Of a stretch of DNA of 64,000 nucleotides, positions 58,543 to 64,000 are shown one piece after another. The DNA is taken from the NCBI RefSeq assembly GCF_019972295.1, contig NZ_BLJA01000001.1:900049-964048 (forward strand), given 5' to 3'. The DNA comes from Geobacter sp. AOG2 (GTDB taxonomy: Bacteria; Desulfobacterota; Desulfuromonadia; Geobacterales; Pseudopelobacteraceae). The stretch's first letter is position 1, and each line of letters starts with the position of its first letter. Both the position numbers and the translations under genes were made by a program. The notes below the pieces were generated by a model, which had not been told where the DNA came from, made no database searches, and saw only the letters and a program-made list of their open reading frames with translations.

Positions 58543-59451
58543 ATGGACAAGCTCGCGATGATAAAGAGAGCGGAAGAATTGGTCGGCACGATCGAGGAAC
58601 TGCCGACGATTCCGGTGGTCGCCACCCAGGTGCTGCTCCTGCTTGACCAGCCCGATGTGCGCGTCGAGGATGTGGCCGACCTGATGCTGACCGACCAGGT
58701 CATGACCGCCCGGGTGATGAAGATGGTGAACTCGCCGGTTTTCAAGCCGGGCCACGAGATCACCTCCCTCAGGCTGGCGCTCGTCTATCTCGGTTTGAAG
58801 CACATCCGTGAACTGGCCCTCACCACGTCCCTGATCAATGCCTTTGACTCCGATACGGGTACTTTCGAGATCAGCGCTTTCTGGGAGCACTCCTTCGGGG
58901 TCGGGATGGTCTCCAAGATCATCGCCGGGAAGATCGGTTATCCGGATCTCGAAAAGGCCTACATCGGCGGCATCATCCACGACCTGGGCGTGGTCTTTCT
59001 GAGCCAGTACCAGCGCGAGGAGTTCCAGGCGGTGTTGGACAGCATCAAGGACAAGCCGGTCAAACTGGTGGATGCCGAGGCCGAACGGCTGGGCACGACC
59101 CACTGCGAGATCGGCCTGTGCATGGCCCGGAAATGGAATTTCCCCGAGGTGTACTGCGAACTGATTTCGTGCCATCATGCCCCTGCGGAGGCGACCATCG
59201 ACCCGGTCCTGTGCGCCATCGTCAACCTGTCCGACCTGTTCTGCAGCGTGCGGGAGCTCAACTACGGCGGGAGGGAGTGGGTCAGCTTCAATCTGTCCGA
59301 AGAAGAGGCCTGGCAGATACTCAGGAACGAGGCTCCGAACCTGGCGAACCTCGACGTGGAGCGGTTCTGCTATGAGCTGGACGACGCCATTCCCGACGTC
59401 AGGGAACTGGTCCGCTCGATTTTCAATTCACAAGAACAGGCGGGGGATTGA
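58543..59451 (+). CDS. HDOD-domain protein
   Basis: The 302-aa protein is an HDOD signalling domain (about 15-215: ELPTIPVVATQVLLLLDQPD, VEDVADLMLTDQVMTARVMK, SALRLAL-like SLRLALVYLGLKHIREL, GGIIHDLGVVFLSQY and THCEIGLCMARKWNFPE) with a C-terminal helical tail. HDOD proteins resemble HD phosphohydrolases but lack the full metal site, and usually act as scaffolds in c-di-GMP, chemotaxis or motility signalling. It sits between cheR and cheB, and its TGA overlaps the cheB ATG, so it is a translationally coupled part of the che operon. Confidence 0.9.
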   Translation: MDKLAMIKRAEELVGTIEELPTIPVVATQVLLLLDQPDVRVEDVADLMLTDQVMTARVMKMVNSPVFKPGHEITSLRLALVYLGLKHIRELALTTSLINAFDSDTGTFEISAFWEHSFGVGMVSKIIAGKIGYPDLEKAYIGGIIHDLGVVFLSQYQREEFQAVLDSIKDKPVKLVDAEAERLGTTHCEIGLCMARKWNFPEVYCELISCHHAPAEATIDPVLCAIVNLSDLFCSVRELNYGGREWVSFNLSEEEAWQILRNEAPNLANLDVERFCYELDDAIPDVRELVRSIFNSQEQAGD

Positions 59452-60542
59452 TGCTTACTTCCCGAACCGGAAAAACACGGGTACTGATCGTCGACGACTC
59501 TTCGTTCATGCGCATGGCGATTCGCAGCGTACTCTCCAAAGAGCCTACCTTCGATATCGTAGGTACGGCGGCAGACGGCATGGAAGGGGTGGAAAAGGCC
59601 ATCGCCCTCAAGCCGGACGTCATCACCATGGACGTCGAGATGCCCCGCATGGACGGTATCGCCGCCCTGCGGCAGATCATGGCCAAGGCGCCCACCAAGG
59701 TGCTCATGGTCTCCACCCTGACCAACGAAGGGGCCAGGGCCACCTTCGAGGCCCTTGACGCCGGTGCCATCGACTACATCCCCAAGAACGTCACCGACTC
59801 GACCGAGGCCCAGAACATCTTTCGCGAGGAATTGCTGCGCAAGGTCCGGGAGGCCGGCAAGTCGCACTTCGGCCGCATCGCACCCCCCTCCCCGACGCGG
59901 CCTGCCGGCGTCAGCCCCGTTGCCGCACCGCCGACCCGCCCCACGGTATCGCGGTTCACCGGCAAAAAGATCAATTACGTGGGGATCGGGGCCTCGACCG
60001 GGGGACCGGTGGCTCTCCAGGAAGTGCTGTCCCGCATCCCCGTCAACTTCCCCTACGGCATCATCGTCGGCATCCATATGCCCAAGGCGTTTACCGGCCC
60101 GTATGCCGATCGCCTGAACGCCAAATGTTCCATGACCATCCGCGAGGCGGTGGATGGCGATGTGCTGAAACCGGGGCTGGCGCTGATCGCTCCCGGCGGC
60201 ATGCATACCACCCTGGTCCGTCAGGGCACGAGCGTCATTGTCAAGACGGTCCCCACCAGCGCCTATCCGCAATACGTGTACATCCCCTCGGTGGACCTGA
60301 TGATGTCGAGCATGGCCGAGGCGACCAACGGCTCCATGCTGGGGGTCATCCTGACCGGCATGGGCAACGACGGGTTCAAGGGGATGCAGCTTTTGAAAAG
60401 CAAGGGCGGCCTGACCATCGCCCAGGACGAGGCGACGTCCACCATCTACGGCATGCCCAAGGCCTGCGTCGAAGGCGGGGTGGCCGATGAAGTGCTGCCT
60501 TTGGGGCAGATCGGGTTCGAGATATCCAAGTTCATGGGGTAG
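59451..60542 (+). CDS. cheB: Chemotaxis protein-glutamate methylesterase CheB
   Basis: CheB removes methyl groups from, and deamidates, chemoreceptors. The 363-aa protein has a receiver domain (RVLIVDDSSFMRMAIRSVLS, phosphoacceptor in ITMDVEMPRMDGIAALRQIM), a linker, and the methylesterase domain with catalytic Ser in IGASTGGPVALQEVLSRIP, His in GIIVGIHMPKAFTGPYADRL and Asp in ILTGMGNDGFKGMQLLK. ATG 59451 overlaps the stop of the HDOD gene by 1 bp and follows GGGGG. It ends the che operon; MITE copy 7 follows. Confidence 0.97.
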   Translation: MLTSRTGKTRVLIVDDSSFMRMAIRSVLSKEPTFDIVGTAADGMEGVEKAIALKPDVITMDVEMPRMDGIAALRQIMAKAPTKVLMVSTLTNEGARATFEALDAGAIDYIPKNVTDSTEAQNIFREELLRKVREAGKSHFGRIAPPSPTRPAGVSPVAAPPTRPTVSRFTGKKINYVGIGASTGGPVALQEVLSRIPVNFPYGIIVGIHMPKAFTGPYADRLNAKCSMTIREAVDGDVLKPGLALIAPGGMHTTLVRQGTSVIVKTVPTSAYPQYVYIPSVDLMMSSMAEATNGSMLGVILTGMGNDGFKGMQLLKSKGGLTIAQDEATSTIYGMPKACVEGGVADEVLPLGQIGFEISKFMG

Positions 60543-60550
60543 GCTCTAAG

Positions 60551-60671
60551 AGGTTGTTGAAAAACAGCCATCTCGCCGCCGTCCTCGAACGTCCTTTCGT
60601 GCGGCGTAGCGCTGCTACGCCTCCTCAGGTCATTCTGCGGGTGCGACGATCTGACTATTTTTGAACAACCT
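60551..60671 (-). repeat. MITE-like repeat, copy 7 (121 bp)
   Basis: From AGGTTGTTGAAAAACAGCCA to TTTTTGAACAACCT with the palindromic centre intact. It lies between the convergent cheB and prfC-side genes, and could act as a transcription end for both. Confidence 0.92.
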
Positions 60672-60702
60672 CAGTTATCCAACAGTCTGCTAAAAATTGG
60701 AA

Positions 60703-60742
60703 ACGACAAAGGGCGGCCCTATGATGGGTCGCCCTTTGTCGT
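60703..60742 (-). terminator. Intrinsic terminator of the prfC unit
   Basis: A 13-bp perfect stem (ACGACAAAGGGCG with CGCCCTTTGTCGT). On the minus strand it is followed by TTTCCAATTTTT. It starts 1 bp after the stop codon of the small frame 60744-60980. Confidence 0.75.
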
Positions 60743-60743
60743 C

Positions 60744-60980
60744 CTATTTCTGGGCGTGAACAACCAGGCCTTTGGAGGTGGTTGCGACCTTGCAGTTGGA
60801 GTATCCCAGGTGCTTCAGCCGCCGCAGGATAAAGAAGGCGGCGATGGGGTGGACCCCCGGCAGGAAAAGCGGAAAGTGCGATAGGGGGAATGCCCGGATC
60901 GCCCGGAGCGTTGCCCGAAACGAACGCCTGTCCCGCCGTTCTCCGTGATCCTGTGGCTCTGTAGCGGATTTCGGGATCAC
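60744..60980 (-). CDS. Possible short gene or gene remnant downstream of prfC
   Basis: A GTG at 60980 overlaps the prfC stop codon (GTGA) and opens 78 codons ending VVHAQK just before the terminator. The C-terminal half ([35 protein letters not shown]) looks like coherent protein, whereas residues about 5-18 ([14 protein letters not shown]) are what the CCACAGAG repeat arm at 60936-60966 encodes. This may be a truncated gene whose 5' part was replaced by the repeat. I recognise no family. Confidence 0.35.
   Translation of the reverse strand: MIPKSATEPQDHGERRDRRSFRATLRAIRAFPLSHFPLFLPGVHPIAAFFILRRLKHLGYSNCKVATTSKGLVVHAQK
60936..60966 (-). repeat. CCACAGAG-family repeat, single arm (copy F)
   Basis: CCGTTCTCCGTGATCCTGTG then GCTCTGTAGCGG is a right-type arm of the family, here inside the short frame behind prfC. 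Confidence 0.6.
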
Positions 60981-62560
60981 GAATGTTCGCTGGTTTCGTG
61001 GAACTCCAGCTCCTTCCAGTTTTCTATGGTGTTGTCCAGGCGCCATTGGCTGCCGGCCATGTAGGTCAGTTTCCCCTCTCCGTCGATATAGACGTGCATG
61101 ACCTCCTTCTTCTCGAACTCCTCGATCTTCTTCTTCTCGCCGGTGACCCAGCGGGCGGTCACATAGCTGACCGGCTCGAAGGCCACCTTGACGCCGTATT
61201 CGAACTCCAGGCGGTGCATGACCACCTCGAATTGCAAAAGGCCCACCGCTCCGATCACCCAGTCGGCTCCCATCAGCGGCTTGAACACCTGGGTGGCCCC
61301 CTCTTCGGCCAGTTGCACCAACCCCTTTTCCAGCGCCTTCGATTTCATGGGATTGAGCAGCCTGACCTTGCGGAAATGTTCCGGCGCAAAGCTGGGGATG
61401 CCGGTGAATTTCAGCTCCTCCCCCTGGGTGAAGGTATCGCCGATCTTGATGGTGCCGTGGTTGTGGATGCCGATGATGTCCCCCGGCCACGCCTCTTCCA
61501 CGTTGGTCCGGTCCTGGGCCATGAAGATGGTGGCGTTGGCGATCTGCACCTCCCGCCCCAGACGCACGTGCCTGACCTTCATACCGCGGGTGAACTTGCC
61601 GGAGCAGATGCGAAAGAAGGCGATCCGGTCCCGGTGGGCCGGGTCCATGTTCGCCTGGATCTTGAAGGTGAAGCCGCTGAAGGGCTCCTCGTAGGGGGAC
61701 ACCATCCGGCTGATCGTTTCGCGGGGCAGCGGCGCGGGGGCATACTCCACAAAGGCGTCCAGAAGCTGTTGCACGCCGAAGGTGTTGATGGCGCTGCCGA
61801 AGAAGACCGGCGTCTGCTGTCCCGCCAGGTAGGCCTCCTGGTCGAAAGGATGGGCGGCCCCCTCCAGCAGTTCCACATTATGGCGCAACTCGTCCACCTG
61901 ACTGCCCAATAACTCGTCCAGCAGCGGGTCGTCCAGGCCGGTGGCGGTCAGCACCCGCCCGGTGCCGTTGGCCGCATCGGGGTCGAAAAAGGTCAGTTCC
62001 TTGGTGTAGAGGTGGTAGGTCCCGCGGAAGCGCTTGCCCATCCCCACCGGCCAGGTGACCGGGGCGGTCTGCATGTGCAGGTTCTTCTCGATATCGTCCA
62101 GCAGGTCCAGGGGGTCCTGTCCCTCCCGGTCCAGCTTGTTCATGAAGGTCATGATGGGGGTATGGCGCAGGCGGCAGACCTCCAGCAGCTTCTTGGTCTG
62201 GCTCTCCACGCCCTTGACCGAATCGATGACCATCAGCACCGAGTCGACGGCGGTCAGGACCCGGTAGGTGTCCTCGGAAAAATCGTTGTGGCCGGGGGTA
62301 TCCAGCAGGTTGATCTCGCAGCCGGAATAGGTGAATTTCATGACCGACGAGGTAACGGAGATGCCGCGCTGTTTTTCCAGCTCCATCCAGTCGGAGGTGG
62401 CATGACGGGCGCTCTTCCGGGCGCGGACTTCCCCCGCCTGCTGGATGGCCCCGCCGAACAGCAGCAGCTTTTCGGTGATAGTGGTCTTGCCGGCGTCCGG
62501 GTGGCTGATGATGGCAAAAGTGCGGCGCTTGTCGACTTCCTGCTGGTTGTGCATTTCCAC
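60977..62560 (-). CDS. prfC: Peptide chain release factor 3
   Basis: RF3 is a translational GTPase that removes RF1/RF2 from the ribosome after termination. The 527-aa protein has G1 [19 protein letters not shown]2/G3 segments including [11 protein letters not shown] and [17 protein letters not shown]4 [16 protein letters not shown] and the RF3-type C-terminal region (LRPVNP-like [40 protein letters not shown]). The start is GTG 62560 or ATG 62554; GGGAG lies 6 bp upstream of the GTG. MITE copy 8 lies just upstream. Confidence 0.97.
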   Translation of the reverse strand: MEMHNQQEVDKRRTFAIISHPDAGKTTITEKLLLFGGAIQQAGEVRARKSARHATSDWMELEKQRGISVTSSVMKFTYSGCEINLLDTPGHNDFSEDTYRVLTAVDSVLMVIDSVKGVESQTKKLLEVCRLRHTPIMTFMNKLDREGQDPLDLLDDIEKNLHMQTAPVTWPVGMGKRFRGTYHLYTKELTFFDPDAANGTGRVLTATGLDDPLLDELLGSQVDELRHNVELLEGAAHPFDQEAYLAGQQTPVFFGSAINTFGVQQLLDAFVEYAPAPLPRETISRMVSPYEEPFSGFTFKIQANMDPAHRDRIAFFRICSGKFTRGMKVRHVRLGREVQIANATIFMAQDRTNVEEAWPGDIIGIHNHGTIKIGDTFTQGEELKFTGIPSFAPEHFRKVRLLNPMKSKALEKGLVQLAEEGATQVFKPLMGADWVIGAVGLLQFEVVMHRLEFEYGVKVAFEPVSYVTARWVTGEKKKIEEFEKKEVMHVYIDGEGKLTYMAGSQWRLDNTIENWKELEFHETSEHS

Positions 62561-62582
62561 GTGTACTCCCTTATCAATCGAA

Positions 62583-62716
62583 ACGGTTGTTGAAAAACGG
62601 CCATCAGGCCTTCGTCCTCGAAAGCCACCTTGTGACTGAGGCCTCGGGCCTCACCCTTCGGGCGCCTTCGCAGGGCCTTCTGCGGGTGCGACGATCTGAC
62701 CATTTTTGAACAACCT
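62583..62716 (-). repeat. MITE-like repeat, copy 8 (134 bp, divergent centre)
   Basis: The ends match the family (GGTTGTTGAAAAACGGCCAT, CATTTTTGAACAACCT) but the GGCGTAGCGCTGCTACGCC centre is replaced by GAGGCCTCGGGCCTCACCCT-type sequence. It is the leader region of prfC. Confidence 0.88.
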
Positions 62717-62801
62717 GAATTTTTCAGCAGTCTGAGGCAGGCCAGGCTCACCTCGGTTCACCTCGCTCCTCCCAGGAGAGCGGGCATACTCTCATCTGCT
62801 C

Positions 62802-63248
62802 CTATGATCTGAATACCAGGCGGTCCAGGCACCAGCGGCCGCCGCCGGCGATCACCAGGTAGAGCGCCATGCCCAAGAGCGCGATGTTGAATTCGATACC
62901 GTGGCCGCGGCCCGGTACGCAGTAGGTGTTCAGGAAAAAACCGTTCACCCAGCTGACCTTGTAGATGGCAACCAGCATGACCGCGGAAATGCCGGCCGCC
63001 GACAACCGGGTCAGGAACCCGGTCAGCACGCCGAAGCCGCCGCCGAATTCGGCAATGATCGCCAGCAGGGCGAAGATCGGCGGGACTCCCAGTTTCAGTT
63101 CGAAGGTTTTCAGGGTGGCGGTCAGCCCCTGTCCGCCGAACAGCCCCAGCAGCTTCTGCGAGCCATGGGCCATGAAGATCAGGCCGAGCGGTATCCGCAA
63201 CATGAGCGGAGCCAACAGGTCGGTTGCGTCAAAACTTCCTTTTGCCAT
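62802..63248 (-). CDS. DoxX-family membrane protein
   Basis: The 148-aa protein has four hydrophobic segments: APLMLRIPLGLIFMAHGSQK, PIFALLAIIAEFGGGFGVLT, LSAAGISAVMLVAIYKVSWV and FNIALLGMALYLVIAGGGRW. The early motif LGLIFMAHGSQKLLGLFGG and the second-helix EFGGG are typical of DoxX/DoxD-like proteins, which are linked to thiosulfate:quinone oxidoreductase in archaea and to redox-stress complexes in mycobacteria. No partner gene is adjacent, so the role here is unknown. Confidence 0.88.
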   Translation of the reverse strand: MAKGSFDATDLLAPLMLRIPLGLIFMAHGSQKLLGLFGGQGLTATLKTFELKLGVPPIFALLAIIAEFGGGFGVLTGFLTRLSAAGISAVMLVAIYKVSWVNGFFLNTYCVPGRGHGIEFNIALLGMALYLVIAGGGRWCLDRLVFRS

Positions 63249-63925
63249 GAAGTCCCTCCGTGGGAAGCCGGATGTGCCGGTTATCCGGCCGCCGTGCGTG
63301 GTTTCAGGGCCGAGGCCGGAAGACGCATGATCGGCACAAGGATAAATGCGGCAAAAAATTCCAGTTGTGCAGCGATGAGCGGGAAAGCGGGGGTGGGAGG
63401 CCGGCCGGGAATGACCAACAGCACGCTGTTTGCGACGGAGATGGCGATGGGAGACGGGTGGAGCAAACCTTGGAGGTTGTCGGCGTGCCGTGCGTTGACA
63501 GGGGCTTCATGCGCGCCCTGGCTCCGTAAGCCGGCACTCTGTCCATCGGAGCTTGCCGGCCGTAATTTTTATACATTATCGCGCTGTTTCTCTTGGCTGC
63601 TCTCCGAATATCCCCTCTTGTCGCCTCGTTTTGTGTGTAAAAATATCGTCGAATATTAGCAGGCCGACGACGGGAAGTCCACAATTTTGAACCGGACGGG
63701 GCTGATGATCGTCCGGCGTTATGCCACCTTCCGGGCCTTCCCTGGCGCCCTTTGATTCCGTACCGTCCGCGCCCATGGAGGGCAGATTAATGTGAGGCCG
63801 GAATTATGTCAAAAACATGACAAAGCCATAAAGCCTATGCCAAATATTCATTGCAGTTAGTGAAAAACAATTGCATTAAATTCATAATTATCTGATATTG
63901 TGGCACATATCTATATTTGAAATTA
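63249..63925. other. Long region with no convincing gene
   Basis: About 680 bp upstream of doxX. Several short frames exist on both strands, but none has a good start site plus family-like sequence. From about 63790 the sequence turns AT-rich, as expected for a regulatory region of a gene outside the window. Confidence 0.45.
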
Positions 63926-63941
63926 TGGCACACAAGTTGCT
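63926..63941 (+). promoter_or_regulatory. Consensus sigma-54 promoter
   Basis: TGGCACACAAGTTGCT has GG at 63927-63928 and GC at 63939-63940 with exactly 10 bp between, matching the -24/-12 consensus TGGCAC-N5-TTGC. It reads to the right, out of the window. Transcription would start near 63952; the leader begins AATTTTGTCAG and ends with GGGACGGCAAC at the edge. Confidence 0.8.
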
Positions 63942-64000
63942 ATATAAAATTTTGTCAGTTTAATGACTCTGAGAGGGCGGATACCGCAAGGGACGGCAAC

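Noticed and set aside
63249-63800. Short open frames upstream of doxX on both strands
   Set aside because: None combines a ribosome-binding site, reasonable codon use and family-like sequence.

Overview
The window looks like chromosomal DNA of a high-GC deltaproteobacterium of the Geobacteraceae type (Geobacter, Geotalea or a Pelobacter propionicus-like lineage). I infer this from the gene mix: [NiFe]-hydrogenase maturation, NikR, late cobalamin synthesis, carboxynorspermidine-type polyamine genes, a che operon with an HDOD gene, a fused CdaA-YbbR diadenylate cyclase and several sigma-54/two-component proteins. No rRNA, complete tRNA, prophage, CRISPR array or intact transposase was found.

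Layout. 1-5.3 kb: a YbaK-type deacylase (cut by the edge), hypE, a FabMG-like reductase, bamD, plsY and menG/ubiE. 5.4-12.1 kb: a lipoprotein glycosidase-like protein, CdaA-YbbR, a LysM-NlpC/P60 hydrolase behind a consensus promoter, a B12-type radical SAM-TPR protein between two terminators, and small envelope proteins. 12.4-16.3 kb: an amino-acid ABC importer and polyphosphate:AMP phosphotransferase. 16.3-22.6 kb (minus): hypB-hypF-hypC-hypD followed by a protoglobin-PsiE fusion and a HAD phosphatase. 22.8-29.6 kb (minus): an ABC exporter, a receiver-PAS-kinase and a Glt-like importer. 30-33.7 kb: rhodanese-YceI, priA and a small acidic protein. 33.9-38.8 kb (minus): speA, carboxynorspermidine synthase and nspC. 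39.1-47.1 kb: hsp20-lon-thiL-tkt, a Crp/Fnr regulator and DAHP synthase. 47.1-52.4 kb: a 6S RNA gene, then nikR, cobD, cbiB and a CobJ-CobQ fusion. 52.6-60.5 kb: a lytic transglycosylase and sigma-54 activator divergent from cheW-cheA-cheR-HDOD-cheB. 60.7-63.2 kb: prfC and doxX. The right edge carries a consensus sigma-54 promoter pointing out of the window.

How it fits together. Nickel and cobalt chemistry recurs: HypB/C/D/E/F assemble the NiFe(CN)2CO centre, HypB has a very large His-rich nickel-binding region, NikR would sense nickel, and the cob genes finish the corrin. An oxygen/gas-binding globin fused to a PsiE membrane domain sits in the hyp transcription unit, so a gas-responsive link to hydrogenase maturation is plausible.

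The strongest unusual signals are repetitive. (1) Eight copies of a ~121-bp MITE-like element with imperfect terminal inverted repeats occur between genes; one supplies the hypF stop codon, one holds an 80-bp nested repeat and one is an internal-deletion form. (2) A different 174-bp element with perfect 15-bp inverted ends lies in frame inside the coding region joining CobJ to CobQ. (3) Two inverted copies of a third ~115-bp repeat bracket the carboxynorspermidine synthase gene. (4) A hairpin-forming CCACAGAGACAC family recurs at several gene borders.
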